From the NCBI RefSeq assembly GCF_000154985.1, contig NZ_DS572688.1, forward strand, positions 1 to 64,000: a stretch of DNA of 64,000 bases. Reading direction: 5' to 3'. A model generated the notes under the pieces. That model did no database searches. It was not told where the DNA came from and saw only the letters and a program-made list of their open reading frames with translations. This document shows positions 53,648 through 64,000 of this stretch, piece by piece. The stretch comes from Streptococcus infantarius subsp. infantarius ATCC BAA-102. Lineage in GTDB: Bacteria > Bacillota > Bacilli > Lactobacillales > Streptococcaceae. Both the position numbers and the translations under genes were made by a program. Each line of letters starts with the position of its first letter. Within the stretch, counting starts at the first letter, position 1.

Positions 53648-55933
53648 ATGCTCTGTCAAAATTGTTATTTAAATGAATCTACTATTCACCTGTATACAAA
53701 TGTCAATGGTCAGCAAAAGCAAATTGATTTGTGTCAAAATTGCTATCAAATTATGAAAACTGACCCAAATAACGCTATTTTAGGAGGATTAGGAGGTAAT
53801 CCTCAATCATCTTCTAACCAAACAAACCAATCATCGAATCCTTTCGACGATTTCTTTAGTCATCTCAGCGACTTCCCAGCATTTGAAAGCCAAGGATTCC
53901 AAAATACTCCTCTAACTCAATCTGGTGGAGGCAATAATAACGGACGCGGTGGCAATGGCAACAACAATTTCCGCCCAAACGGACCAGCACAGCAAGAACC
54001 TAAGGGCTTGCTAGAAGAATTTGGTATCAATGTTACTGATATCGCACGTCGTGGTGATATCGACCCTGTCATCGGACGTGATGCTGAAATTGTTCGTGTT
54101 ATCGAAATTCTTAACCGCCGTACAAAAAACAATCCTGTTCTTATCGGAGAACCTGGTGTTGGTAAAACTGCCGTTGTTGAAGGATTAGCCCAAAAAATTG
54201 TAGACGGTAACGTTCCACAAAAACTCCAAAATAAACAAGTTATCCGCCTAGACGTGGTAAGCCTTGTTCAAGGAACTGGTATTCGTGGTCAATTTGAAGA
54301 ACGTATGCAAAAACTCATGGAAGAAATCCGTGAACGTAAAGATGTTATCCTCTTCATCGATGAAATCCACGAAATTGTCGGCGCTGGTAATGCTGGTGAC
54401 GGTAACATGGATGCTGGTAACATCTTGAAACCCGCTCTTGCTCGTGGCGAGCTACAATTAGTTGGTGCAACTACTTTGAACGAATATCGTATCATCGAAA
54501 AAGATGCTGCGCTTGAACGTCGTATGCAACCTGTAAAAGTTGACGAACCAAGCGTCGAAGAAACTATCACTATTCTTCGTGGTATTCAAAAGAAATACGA
54601 AGATTATCACCATGTCAAATACAGTGATGATGCTATCGAAGCTGCTGCTACCCTCTCAAATCGCTACATTCAAGACCGTTTCCTTCCAGATAAAGCTATC
54701 GACCTTCTCGACGAAGCTGGTTCTAAGATGAACTTGACACTCAACTTTGTTGATCCAAAAGAAATTGAAAAACGTTTGGTTCAAGCCGAAAACCTAAAAA
54801 CTCAAGCTACTCGTGAAGAAGATTATGAACGCGCAGCATATTTCCGTGATCAAATCGCTAAATACAAGGAAATGCAAAAACAAACCATCAACGAAGATGA
54901 TATTCCAGTGATTACTGAGAAAACTATCGAAGCAATCGTTGAAGAAAAAACAAACATCCCTGTTGGTGACTTAAAAGAAAAAGAACAATCACAATTAATT
55001 CACCTTGCTGATGACTTGAAAGAACACGTTATTGGGCAAGATGAAGCCGTTGATAAGATTGCCAAAGCTATCCGTCGTAACCGTGTTGGTCTTGGTACAC
55101 CAAACCGTCCAATTGGTTCATTCCTCTTTGTCGGTCCTACTGGTGTTGGTAAAACTGAACTTTCAAAACAACTCGCTATTGAACTCTTCGGTTCAGCTGA
55201 TAGCATGATTCGCTTTGACATGTCTGAATACATGGAAAAACACGCCGTCGCTAAACTCGTCGGAGCCCCTCCAGGATATGTTGGTTACGAAGAAGCTGGT
55301 CAGTTGACTGAAAAAGTTCGTCGAAATCCATACTCACTCATCTTGCTTGATGAAGTTGAAAAAGCACACCCTGATGTCATGCACATGTTCTTGCAAGTTC
55401 TTGACGATGGGCGTTTAACTGACGGTCAAGGACGCACTGTAAGCTTTAAAGATACAATTATCATCATGACATCTAACGCTGGTACTGGCAAATCTGAAGC
55501 TTCTGTTGGTTTCGGTGCTGCTCGTGAAGGACGTACAAATTCTGTTCTTGGTCAACTTGGAGACTTCTTCAGCCCTGAATTCATGAACCGTTTTGACGGC
55601 ATTATCGAATTCAAAGCTCTAAGTAAAGATAATCTCCTTCATATCGTTAACCTCATGCTTGACGATGTTAACAACCGTTTGGCAACTAACGATATTCACC
55701 TTGAAGTAACAGATAGAGTTAAAGAAAAACTAGTTGACCTTGGATATGATCCTAAGATGGGGGCTCGTCCACTTCGTCGAACTATCCAAGATCACATTGA
55801 AGATGCTATTACAGACTTCTACCTTGAACACCCAACTGAAAAAGATTTGAAAGCTGTGATGACAAGCAATGGTAAAATCATCATCAAATCAGCTAAAAAA
55901 GTTGAAAAAGAAGAAACTGTTTCAGTAGAATAA
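53648..55933 (+). CDS. clpE: ATP-dependent Clp protease ATP-binding subunit ClpE
   Basis: 761 residues. N-terminal zinc finger with CQNCYL and, about 24 residues on, CQNCYQ, diagnostic of ClpE; Gly/Asn/Pro-rich linker (about 55-115); first AAA+ domain ([20 protein letters not shown]), UVR-like middle region ([21 protein letters not shown]), second AAA+ domain ([24 protein letters not shown]). Unfoldase for ClpP. ATG 53648 follows AAAGGAGGGTATTTTAT. Confidence 0.97.
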   Translation: MLCQNCYLNESTIHLYTNVNGQQKQIDLCQNCYQIMKTDPNNAILGGLGGNPQSSSNQTNQSSNPFDDFFSHLSDFPAFESQGFQNTPLTQSGGGNNNGRGGNGNNNFRPNGPAQQEPKGLLEEFGINVTDIARRGDIDPVIGRDAEIVRVIEILNRRTKNNPVLIGEPGVGKTAVVEGLAQKIVDGNVPQKLQNKQVIRLDVVSLVQGTGIRGQFEERMQKLMEEIRERKDVILFIDEIHEIVGAGNAGDGNMDAGNILKPALARGELQLVGATTLNEYRIIEKDAALERRMQPVKVDEPSVEETITILRGIQKKYEDYHHVKYSDDAIEAAATLSNRYIQDRFLPDKAIDLLDEAGSKMNLTLNFVDPKEIEKRLVQAENLKTQATREEDYERAAYFRDQIAKYKEMQKQTINEDDIPVITEKTIEAIVEEKTNIPVGDLKEKEQSQLIHLADDLKEHVIGQDEAVDKIAKAIRRNRVGLGTPNRPIGSFLFVGPTGVGKTELSKQLAIELFGSADSMIRFDMSEYMEKHAVAKLVGAPPGYVGYEEAGQLTEKVRRNPYSLILLDEVEKAHPDVMHMFLQVLDDGRLTDGQGRTVSFKDTIIIMTSNAGTGKSEASVGFGAAREGRTNSVLGQLGDFFSPEFMNRFDGIIEFKALSKDNLLHIVNLMLDDVNNRLATNDIHLEVTDRVKEKLVDLGYDPKMGARPLRRTIQDHIEDAITDFYLEHPTEKDLKAVMTSNGKIIIKSAKKVEKEETVSVE

Positions 55934-55937
55934 TAAA

Positions 55938-55977
55938 AGCAAAGTCTAGGAAGTTTTTAGCTTTCTAGGCTTTTTTA
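55938..55977 (+). terminator. clpE terminator
   Basis: AAGTCTAGGAAG pairs with CTTTCTAGGCTT (wobble pairs) followed by TTTTTT. Confidence 0.82.
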
Positions 55978-56130
55978 ACAATCCAGAAATCAAAATATTC
56001 CGACAATTTTCTAGCAAAAAACAGCTTTTTTTAGTATAATAACAGCAATAGCCTCTCTTGCAAATCTATCTTAGAGATTGATAATTTTATCTCCACTCTT
56101 TCTGGCACAACATGTTTATAGGAGAATTTT

Positions 56131-56577
56131 ATGTCTAACCCAACTTTTGGTGAAAAACTTGATAACGTTGATTACAAAACTCGCTACGGAGTGTATGCCA
56201 TTATTCCAAATGCGACTAAAGACCAAATCATTTTAGTTCAAGCCCCTAACGGCTCTTGGTTCCTTCCAGGCGGAGAAATCGAAGCGGGCGAAGATCATTT
56301 TTCAGCTTTAAAACGCGAACTTATTGAAGAACTCGGATTTTCAGCTGAACTTGGTTATTATTACGGACAAGCTGACGAGTACTTCTACTCACGTCATCGT
56401 GATACTTATTTTTATAACCCTGCTTACCTCTATGAAGTCACACATTATGAAAAAATTGGGGCACCGCTTGAAGATTTTAATCACCTTGCTTGGTTCCCAG
56501 TCGATGAAGCTATTGTAAAATTAAAACGTGCCAGCCATAAATGGGGTGTTGATGCTTGGAAAACAAATCATCATTAA
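56131..56577 (+). CDS. NUDIX hydrolase
   Basis: 148 residues. Nudix box GGEIEAGEDHFSALKRELIEELGF (GX5EX7REUXEEXGU satisfied). The substrate is unknown; 8-oxo-dGTP or other NDP-X compounds are possible. AGGAGAATTTT precedes ATG 56131. Confidence 0.92.
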   Translation: MSNPTFGEKLDNVDYKTRYGVYAIIPNATKDQIILVQAPNGSWFLPGGEIEAGEDHFSALKRELIEELGFSAELGYYYGQADEYFYSRHRDTYFYNPAYLYEVTHYEKIGAPLEDFNHLAWFPVDEAIVKLKRASHKWGVDAWKTNHH

Positions 56578-56648
56578 AATCTCATAATCTAAGTTTTTCA
56601 CCTAAAATAGTGTTATAATAATTGTAGAAAGTTCATAGGAGGAAATTT

Positions 56649-56951
56649 ATGAGGTTAATCAACACAACAAGTAGTCATTCCGAGCTAGTTCGTAACCAGC
56701 TTCGAAACACGGACGCTAAGCTCGTTGAGACTTACTCTGCAGGAAATACCGATGTTATTTTCACTAAAGCACCAAGTCATTACGAACTGTTGATTTCAAA
56801 CAAGTATCGTGCTATCAAAGAAAGTGAAATCGAAGCCATCCGGGAATTCTTCCTCAAACGCAAAATTGACAAATCTACCGTTCAATTAGATCAGTTGAAA
56901 ACCTTACATACAGCGAATCTAATTGAAATTTCCTTCCCAATAGTTCACTAA
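56649..56951 (+). CDS. DUF1827 family protein
   Basis: 100 residues: MRLINTTSSHSELVRNQL, VETYSAGNTDVIFTKAP, KYRAIKESEIEAIREFFLKRKID. Small soluble protein of unknown function found next to clpE and a NUDIX gene in lactobacillales. TAGGAGGAAATTT precedes ATG 56649. Confidence 0.88.
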   Translation: MRLINTTSSHSELVRNQLRNTDAKLVETYSAGNTDVIFTKAPSHYELLISNKYRAIKESEIEAIREFFLKRKIDKSTVQLDQLKTLHTANLIEISFPIVH

Positions 56952-57018
56952 TCAGGTTTTTAAAACCTGATTTTTTTAGTTTACATACAAAAAAACGAAC
57001 TCAAGTGAGTTCGTTTTT
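56951..57018. terminator. Two terminators between DUF1827 and ileS
   Basis: AATCAGGTTTT-AAAACCTGATT plus T-run (56951-56979) ends the plus-strand unit; AACGAACTC-AAGT-GAGTTCGTTTTT (56992-57018) with an A7 flank ends ileS on the minus strand. Confidence 0.88.
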
Positions 57019-57038
57019 AGTTATTATAGGTTATCGCA

Positions 57039-59837
57039 TTATTTTGCTTTAACTTCAAAGCCTTCTGCTACTGCTTCTGGGAAGTTAGCTTCAACGATTT
57101 CAGCACAGTGGTCACAAATTGTGACACCGTAGGAACGTTCTTTAGCTGTTGGATCTACGCGACGGCAACGATCACAAACTTCACCTTCAGCATGCGCTAC
57201 TGTAAAGGCAACACCATCAAAGGCAACTGCATCTGCTGGAGCAGCTTCGTCAGTAACAGTCAATTGTGATACGATCAACAATTGAGCAATGTCGCTATCA
57301 AGGGCAGCAAGAAGAGTTTTCACTTCTTCACCAGCATAAATTGTCAAGTGTGCTTCCAATGATTTACCAATAACTTTAGCGTTACGAGCTTCTTCCAAAG
57401 CTTTTTGAGCTTGGTTACGAAGTGTCATGAAGGCATCCCATTCTTCAAGAATATTTTCTTGACCTTCGAAGACTTCAGCATCTGGTAATTCAGACAATTG
57501 AACGAATTCTTCTGGTTCGAATTCAAGGTATGACCAGATTTCTTCAGCTGTGTGTGGAAGAATTGGAGTCAACAATTTAGTGATTTTAACCAAGATATCG
57601 TAGAAGACTGTTTGCATTTGACGGCGAGCAATATTGTCTGCTGCTTCGATGTAAACAACGTCTTTAGCGAAATCAAGGTAGAAGGCTGACAAATCAACTG
57701 TGATGAAGTTAACAACAGCTTTGTAGATAGCCATGAAGTCATAGTCTTCATAAGCTTTACGGATTGTTGCTACCAATTGGTTGAATTTAACAGTTATGTA
57801 TTTATCAACTGAACGCAAGTCTTCGCAAGCGACGGCATCTTCGTTTGGATTGAAGTCTGTTGTGTTAGCAATCAAGAAACGAAGTGTGTTACGGATTTTA
57901 CGGTAAGTTTCTGAAACTTGACCAAGGATTTCCATAGAAACACGTACGTCAGCGTCAGTATCTACTGAAGCAACCCACAAACGAAGGATTTCAGCACCGT
58001 ATTGTTTTGCAACGTCGTTTGGTGAAATGATGTTACCTTTTGATTTAGACATTTTTTCACCTTTACCATCAAGAACGAAACCTTGTGAAAGCACAGCTTT
58101 GTAAGGTGCATGTCCGTTAACAGCAACTGAAGTGATCAATGATGAGTTGAACCAACCACGGTATTGGTCAGAACCTTCAAGATAAAGATCAGCTGGATAT
58201 TCCAAACCTTCACGAGCATTCATAACACCATTCCATGAAGAACCTGAATCGAACCATACATCCATGATATCATTTTCTTTAGTAAATTCACCATTTGGTG
58301 AACCTGGGTGAGTGAATCCTTCAGGAAGAAGGTCTTTAGCATCACGTTCCCACCATACGATTGAACCGAATTCTTCGAACAAGTCAGCTACGTGATCAGT
58401 CACTTCTTTAGTCATGATAGCTGTACCATCCTCAGCATAGAAGATTGGAAGTGGAACACCCCATGCACGTTGACGTGAAATTACCCAGTCACCACGGTCA
58501 CGAATCATGTTGTAAAGACGAGTGCGACCCCATTCTGGATAGAATGTTGTGCGGTCAATTTCATCAAGAATATCTTGTCGGAATTTAGAAACTGATGCAA
58601 ACCATTGTGGTACTGCACGCCAGATGATAGGTTTTTTAGTACGCCAGTCAAATGGGTATGAGTGAGTGATAACTTCGCTAGCAAGCAAAAGATCACCAAG
58701 TTTTTCTTTAACAGTTGGAACAACTTTATCGTAGAATTGACCTTGGAATTCAGGGCCAGCATTTTCCATCATGATACCACGTTCGTCAACTGTAACAGCA
58801 ACTTCAAGGTTGTATTTAACACCAACATTGTAGTCATCTTCACCAAAACCTGGGGCAGTGTGGACAACACCAGTACCAGAATCAAGTGTAACATGATCAC
58901 CCAAGATAACAAGTTCGTCTACTTCTGTATCCCATGGGTGTTCAGTAACGATGTATTCAAGTTCAGTACCTTTGTGTTTTGCAAGAACTTCAAATGATTC
59001 CCAACCGAATTTTTCAACAAGGCTATCAAGAAGTGCTTCCGCAACAACAAATTTACGATCATCGTTAGCAGGTTTAACAACAACATAATCCATATCAGGA
59101 CCAACAGTCAAACCACGTGAAGCAGTTACTGTAAATGGAGTCGTTGTCCAAACAACAATGTATGTATCTGTATCAAGAACACCTTTACCATCTTTAACTT
59201 TGTTAGCATAGTAAAGTGAAGTTGAATCAATATCATGATATTCAATTTCAGCTTCGGCAAGAGCTGATTCTGATGACCATGACCAGTAAACTGGTTTAGC
59301 ACCACGGTAGATATAACCTTTATCAGCCATTGCACCAAAGACACGGATTTGTGCAGCTTCATATGCAGGGATAAGTGTTACATAAGGATTTTCCCAATCT
59401 GCAGACACACCAAGACGTTTGAAGTCTTCACGTTGTTTGTCTACTTGGCTAAGAGCGTATTCACGACACATTTCAAGGTATTCAGTCAAAGGAATTTCTT
59501 TGCGTTTTACACCTTTTTTAGCCAATACTTGTTCAATTGGAAGTCCATGTGTATCCCAACCAGGAACATAAGGAGCACAGAAACCAGACATTGACTTTGA
59601 ACGCACAATAATGTCTTTAGAAATTTTGTTCATGGCGTGACCAACGTGGATATTACCATTGGCATATGGAGGTCCATCGTGGAGGTTGAATGAAGGTTTG
59701 CCTTCGTTTAATTGTTGACGTTTAGCATAGATGTCTGCTTCTTCCCATTCTTTTTGCCATTTAGGCTCTTTGTTTGGGAGTCCAGCACGCATTGGAAAAG
59801 CAGTTTTTCCAAGATTAAGCGTTTCTTTTAATTTCAT
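57039..59837 (-). CDS. ileS: Isoleucyl-tRNA synthetase
   Basis: 932 residues. Class I synthetase: HIGH-type motif in [11 protein letters not shown] (about 62), KMSKSKGN near 595, editing CP1 domain in between, C-terminal zinc finger with CDRCRRVDP and CDHC. The bacterial (type 1, mupirocin-sensitive) architecture. ATG 59837 has AAGGAGT upstream. Expression is controlled by an Ile T-box. Confidence 0.97.
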   Translation of the reverse strand: MKLKETLNLGKTAFPMRAGLPNKEPKWQKEWEEADIYAKRQQLNEGKPSFNLHDGPPYANGNIHVGHAMNKISKDIIVRSKSMSGFCAPYVPGWDTHGLPIEQVLAKKGVKRKEIPLTEYLEMCREYALSQVDKQREDFKRLGVSADWENPYVTLIPAYEAAQIRVFGAMADKGYIYRGAKPVYWSWSSESALAEAEIEYHDIDSTSLYYANKVKDGKGVLDTDTYIVVWTTTPFTVTASRGLTVGPDMDYVVVKPANDDRKFVVAEALLDSLVEKFGWESFEVLAKHKGTELEYIVTEHPWDTEVDELVILGDHVTLDSGTGVVHTAPGFGEDDYNVGVKYNLEVAVTVDERGIMMENAGPEFQGQFYDKVVPTVKEKLGDLLLASEVITHSYPFDWRTKKPIIWRAVPQWFASVSKFRQDILDEIDRTTFYPEWGRTRLYNMIRDRGDWVISRQRAWGVPLPIFYAEDGTAIMTKEVTDHVADLFEEFGSIVWWERDAKDLLPEGFTHPGSPNGEFTKENDIMDVWFDSGSSWNGVMNAREGLEYPADLYLEGSDQYRGWFNSSLITSVAVNGHAPYKAVLSQGFVLDGKGEKMSKSKGNIISPNDVAKQYGAEILRLWVASVDTDADVRVSMEILGQVSETYRKIRNTLRFLIANTTDFNPNEDAVACEDLRSVDKYITVKFNQLVATIRKAYEDYDFMAIYKAVVNFITVDLSAFYLDFAKDVVYIEAADNIARRQMQTVFYDILVKITKLLTPILPHTAEEIWSYLEFEPEEFVQLSELPDAEVFEGQENILEEWDAFMTLRNQAQKALEEARNAKVIGKSLEAHLTIYAGEEVKTLLAALDSDIAQLLIVSQLTVTDEAAPADAVAFDGVAFTVAHAEGEVCDRCRRVDPTAKERSYGVTICDHCAEIVEANFPEAVAEGFEVKAK

Positions 59838-59913
59838 GACTACTCCTTATAATAAATAATATTCAACTGTCCATGATTAACTCATTGACAGAAAAATGAC
59901 ATTTTTTAGTGGT

Positions 59914-60140
59914 AAAACAAAACGAGCCTTCGTCTCAGTAAGGACGAAAGCTCGTGGTACCACCTTAGTTTAGAAATTTAGCTACACTAAAAATAGGGTA
60001 GAAAACTAAATTTCCCTCTTTAACCCGTAAGGTGAGTTTCTCCCTTTTATCTTACTTCATTCAGATAAAATCTTAGAAAAGGATAACTGATATCCCAGTG
60101 ATTGCAGACCTCGCACCATCGTCCACTCGCTGTTAATATA
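59914..60140 (-). promoter_or_regulatory. T-box riboswitch and promoter of ileS
   Basis: On the minus strand: TGC-TATATT extended -10 (60140-60135), Stem I with GCGAGTGGACGATGGTGCGAG, a specifier-region GATATC containing the Ile codon ATC (60091-60089), the T-box core AAGGTGGTACCACG (59967-59954), then the terminator CGAGCTTTCGTC ... GACGAAGGCTCG followed by TTTTGTTTT (59954-59914). Uncharged tRNA(Ile) would favour the antiterminator. This fills the 323-bp gap between divIVA and ileS. Confidence 0.94.
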
Positions 60141-60160
60141 GCATATCAATCGCATTTTTC

Positions 60161-60919
60161 TTATTCTTCAATATTTAATTTAAATGTTTGTGTTTCGTTA
60201 AGATTGATGTCATCAGCATCATCAATAACAGGAAGTTTTTGTGTTTCTTCAAGGTGTTTGTTTCCTTCTTCTACACGACGTTGCAATTCTTCCATTTCTT
60301 CTGGAGTAAACTGACGTGTAGCATCCATTGACAATTCATCATCAGCTTCAGGCATTTCTTCTTCCAAAACTTTCTCAACAACTTCGCGGAAAGCTGCATC
60401 AGAATTTTGAAGGTAAACAGCAGTTGGTTGCAACAATTCTGTCCATTCTGGTGAATTTGTCAAACCAAGTTGACCTTCGATAGCGGCAACCAAACGTTGG
60501 TGGAAGACACGAGTTTGACGTTTCAAATCTTCTGTTTCAACCGCAACACGTTTAGCTTCATCAGTTGCATCGCGCAAGATTTGGTTTGCTTTTGATTTTG
60601 CTTCATCAATCAAATGTTGTGCATCGTAGTTAGCTTTGCTAACAAGGTTAGCAGCTTCATCATTAGCTGATGTTTTAACTTTTTCAGCAGTTTCTTGAGC
60701 AAGAATAACAGATTGGCTCAAAGATTCTTTCATCTCATCGAAGTAAGCAAGTTTGTCTTCCAAATCTTTGATTCTGTTTTCTTGTTCATGATTGCGACGA
60801 ACCAAGTCTTCGTAGTCATCTACAACGATATCAAGAAATTCATTAACTTCTTCTTCGTCGTATCCACGAAATTTTACTTTAAATGTTTTATCTTTAATAT
60901 CAAGTGCTGTAAGTGCCAT
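60161..60919 (-). CDS. divIVA: Cell division protein DivIVA
   Basis: 252 residues. Membrane-binding N-terminal DivIVA domain (MALTALDIKDKTFKVKFRGYDEEEVNEFLD), then a long coiled coil (about 30-140) and an acidic C-terminal tail. It marks septum and poles. Last gene of the ftsZ-yggS-sepF-yggT-ylmH-divIVA cluster. Confidence 0.96.
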   Translation of the reverse strand: MALTALDIKDKTFKVKFRGYDEEEVNEFLDIVVDDYEDLVRRNHEQENRIKDLEDKLAYFDEMKESLSQSVILAQETAEKVKTSANDEAANLVSKANYDAQHLIDEAKSKANQILRDATDEAKRVAVETEDLKRQTRVFHQRLVAAIEGQLGLTNSPEWTELLQPTAVYLQNSDAAFREVVEKVLEEEMPEADDELSMDATRQFTPEEMEELQRRVEEGNKHLEETQKLPVIDDADDINLNETQTFKLNIEE

Positions 60920-60929
60920 CGATTTCTCC

Positions 60930-61715
60930 TTATTTATGTATCATCTTATCTACGGTCAATTTGTATTTTCCATTCTTCGTAAGCCCATTTTCACTTAAGA
61001 TAGAAAACCGACCAAATCCTCTAACACTAATCAAATCTCCAAATTGAAGCATTTCTGAAGGTCTATCAAGCGTCTGATAATTAACCTTTACCTTTTCAGC
61101 ACTGATCAACTGAATAGCTTGACTTCTAGAAAGCTTCAAAACTGTTGCCAGAACTTTATCCAAACGCATACTTGAAACCATGATATCTAGTTGATGAGAT
61201 TCTTTTTCTCCCTTAATTAACTGGTCAAGCGAAATCTCTTTTAGGCTTACACTTGCTTTTGCAATCTTAGTAACATTAACTCGAAAATAATCAACCATAC
61301 TTTTCGTAACTAATAACTGTGCGTAGCCTTGCTCAACTAAAATATCTCCAATAATCGTTCGCTTAACTCCAAGCTTGTGAAGCAAAGTTCCCATTATTTG
61401 AGCGTGAGTTAATTGATTAAACTTCGAATTATAATTCACTTCTAGCAGTGCTAACTCGAAATCTTCCAAATTTAGCTCATAGTAATCAGGTGCAACTAGT
61501 ATACGTGCGTACTCTGCAGGATAATAATCACTCGAAATAAAGTAGCGCAAGCCTCGATTCCCAAGAATACTTTTAGCAATATCAACTTGGCGAGGATTTA
61601 GAAAATCTGTTAATGAATAAGCGTATGTCTCTTCTACCCTCTGAGCGATGTCATCCATTTTTTCAATGAAATCATACTCTTCAGGTCGAAAATGTTGGTA
61701 AATTTCTTTTTTCAT
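60930..61715 (-). CDS. ylmH: YlmH RNA-binding (S4 domain) protein
   Basis: 261 residues. N-terminal ~180 residues typical of YlmH (FRPEEYDFIEKMDDIAQRVEE, GALLHKLGVKRTIIGDIL-like segment), C-terminal S4 domain (MRLDKVLATVLKLSRSQAIQLI). Related proteins rescue split ribosomes. Overlaps yggT by 4 bp. Confidence 0.93.
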   Translation of the reverse strand: MKKEIYQHFRPEEYDFIEKMDDIAQRVEETYAYSLTDFLNPRQVDIAKSILGNRGLRYFISSDYYPAEYARILVAPDYYELNLEDFELALLEVNYNSKFNQLTHAQIMGTLLHKLGVKRTIIGDILVEQGYAQLLVTKSMVDYFRVNVTKIAKASVSLKEISLDQLIKGEKESHQLDIMVSSMRLDKVLATVLKLSRSQAIQLISAEKVKVNYQTLDRPSEMLQFGDLISVRGFGRFSILSENGLTKNGKYKLTVDKMIHK

Positions 61716-61969
61716 CGAACTAATAACATAATAAGAAAGCGACTCAAGAGATTTAAGGCAATAACCGCGGCCCAGATCGTAAAGTCCAATCCCATAAATT
61801 GAAGATTTAAGCGTTGAAAAGGTTTAATTACTGGCTCAACAATTTGAACCAGTAAACGACCAAATCCAGTGTTATACGCACCTGGAAACCAAGATAGGAG
61901 CGCATACGCAATTAGCAGATAAGAGTAAAATTGAATGGTTTTTAATAGTACAATTAATACAAAAATCAT
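61712..61969 (-). CDS. YggT family membrane protein
   Basis: 85 residues, two membrane helices with LSWFPGAYNTGFGRLLVQIVEPVIKPFQRLN between them, the YggT signature. Function unknown; conserved position between sepF and ylmH. Confidence 0.93.
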   Translation of the reverse strand: MIFVLIVLLKTIQFYSYLLIAYALLSWFPGAYNTGFGRLLVQIVEPVIKPFQRLNLQFMGLDFTIWAAVIALNLLSRFLIMLLVR

Positions 61970-61972
61970 ATA

Positions 61973-62584
61973 TTAACGTCTCTTCATGTCAAAGTCGAAG
62001 CCAACATCTTGTCCCGCATTTGGAATTGGAAGTTCTTCGAGATTGACGATAACATTTGATGGTGTCAACAAATACATTGAACTGCCAACTTTTTGAAGAC
62101 TACCATAAAGAACTTTACTTGCACCATCAATAAAATCAAGACAACGACGTGCTTGAGCATCAAGCATATATTGAAAATCAATCAAAACACATTCGTTAAC
62201 AATCAACAAATCAACAATTTCTTGAGCATCCTCATATTTACGAGGGTATTTCAAGGCAATTGTTGTAGTCGTTTGATTGTTTCGAACTTGCAATTGTTCT
62301 TCACGACGTTGATTCAATGAATGAACGTGCGGATTTTCATCAACTGCACGTTTTTGTTGAAGTTGCACACGTTGACGAACAGCCCCTCCAACAGCTTGAG
62401 CTTGTTGAGCACGTGCTGATGAGAATTGCTGTTCTGCGCGTCGAGGTGCTTGCTGTGGCTTAGCCTCAACTTGTTGTTGAACACGAGGTTGTCTAACCTC
62501 ATCTTCAACAGTTTCTTCAACATCACTTACCTCATCAGTATCGAAATAAGAGATTAGTTTGTCAAATTTATCTTTAAAAGCCAT
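61973..62584 (-). CDS. sepF: Cell division protein SepF
   Basis: 203 residues. Membrane-targeting N-terminus ([15 protein letters not shown]), Gln/Arg-rich linker (about 25-110), and globular SepF domain ([55 protein letters not shown]). It anchors FtsZ. RBS GGGAGAAAAAC. Confidence 0.95.
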   Translation of the reverse strand: MAFKDKFDKLISYFDTDEVSDVEETVEDEVRQPRVQQQVEAKPQQAPRRAEQQFSSARAQQAQAVGGAVRQRVQLQQKRAVDENPHVHSLNQRREEQLQVRNNQTTTTIALKYPRKYEDAQEIVDLLIVNECVLIDFQYMLDAQARRCLDFIDGASKVLYGSLQKVGSSMYLLTPSNVIVNLEELPIPNAGQDVGFDFDMKRR

Positions 62585-62596
62585 GTTTTTCTCCCG

Positions 62597-63270
62597 TTAT
62601 TTAAAGAATGATGAACCAATTCTGACAAAAGTTGCCCCATTGCGAATAGCAATTGGGAAATCACCACTCATCCCCATACTTAATTCGGTAAACGGCATAT
62701 GAGCTAATTGTCGTGCCTGCAACTCTTGTCTAAGTTTGTCGGCTTTTCCAAAAATGTCGTCAATTTCACTTTCAGAAGCATTCTTAGGCGCCATCGTCAT
62801 CAATCCTACAATTTCCACTTTATCAAAGTCAGAGATTTCAGCTAAAGCTTCATCAATTTCTGAAACTTTAAAGCCGTGTTTACTCTCTTCCTCGGAAATA
62901 TTAACCTGTAGGAAGCATTTAATGGGATGCTCTGCTCTTTTCTGGATTTCAGCAGCTAATTTAACAGAATCTAAAGCGTGAAAATAATCAACGTAATTAA
63001 TGACATTTTTTACTTTACGACGCTGTAGAGTACCGATTAGGTGCCATGTTAAATTTTTATCTTTTAACGCTTCATACTTATCCAGAAACATATCGACCCT
63101 ATTTTCACCAATATGTTCAATACCTGTGTCAATAAGACGAGCAGCAACACCACTATCAACATACTTCGTCACAGCAATAATCTTGACACTTTCTTGTGAA
63201 CGATTGGCTGCTTTTGTTGCTTGCGCAACCTGTTCAAAAACAAGGTCTTTATTTTTTTGAAAATCGGTCA

Positions 63271-63271
<1 letters not shown>
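62597..63271 (-). CDS. YggS-family PLP-binding protein (PLPBP)
   Basis: 224 residues. Single-domain alanine-racemase-like barrel: IIAVTKYVD with the PLP Lys, HIGENRVD, WHLIGTLQRRKVK, MGMSGDFPIAI. Maintains PLP homeostasis. Shares one base with the ftsZ stop (TAATG type). Confidence 0.94.

Positions 63272-64000
<729 letters not shown>

Overview
This 64 kb window is a low-GC Firmicute chromosome segment from the genus Streptococcus. Gene order shows this directly: ftsZ-yggS-sepF-yggT-ylmH-divIVA-ileS, xseA-xseB-ispA-tlyA-argR-recN, pbp2B-recR-ddl-murF, comEA-comEC-holA-sodA, and folT behind a tetrahydrofolate riboswitch. The gene complement, a YSIRK/GBS-Bsp-like surface protein and the amount of gene decay fit the S. 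bovis/S. equinus complex (gallolyticus, macedonicus, infantarius); that placement is inference. No IS element, prophage, CRISPR array, rRNA or tRNA gene was seen.

Layout. 1-2.1 kb: nagB (partial, two NagR-type operators), a VIT-like membrane protein, queA. 2.1-11.1 kb: yebC, sodA, holA, two decayed genes (CYTH, HD), comEC, comEA, plsC, then a plus-strand methyltransferase/GIY-YIG pair. 11.1-24.9 kb: cshA, prfC, a broken polysaccharide-polymerase-like gene, murF, a BASS transporter, folT, ddl, a broken membrane gene, recR, pbp2B. 24.9-33.5 kb: niaX/niaR, gpmA, a candidate small RNA, a metal ATPase with its ArsR regulator, pyrD, a frameshifted peptide transporter, hup. 33.6-41.3 kb: ypmS, SGNH hydrolase, degV, recN, argR, tlyA, ispA, xseB, xseA. 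41.3-49.2 kb: tandem repeat, L,D-transpeptidase-like gene, a surface protein gene with two in-frame stops, nnrD, folD, feoA-feoB-small Cys-rich protein. 49.5-57 kb: amino-acid ABC transporter, DUF1797, argF, HTH/DUF3278 pair, clpE, NUDIX, DUF1827. 57-64 kb: ileS behind a T-box, then the division cluster ending in partial ftsZ.

Two themes stand out. First, housekeeping genes are intact but accessory genes are decaying. Seven loci carry lesions readable directly from the sequence: in-frame TAA/TAG stops with the protein continuing in the same frame (HD, CYTH, the multi-pass membrane gene, the surface protein twice), and small indels (the polymerase gene with a 5-bp tandem duplication and a 1-base loss, the peptide transporter with an extra A, DUF3278 with a lost A). 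All five stops can be derived from Gln codons by one C-to-T change. Second, regulation is legible: a THF riboswitch with a mutually exclusive RBS-sequestering platform, an Ile T-box, a palindrome over a consensus niaX promoter, a WalR box, a CtsR box with a CIRCE-like repeat at clpE, a SigX-like box followed by a terminator before comEA, and three genes whose -10 box is only 6-7 nt from the start codon.
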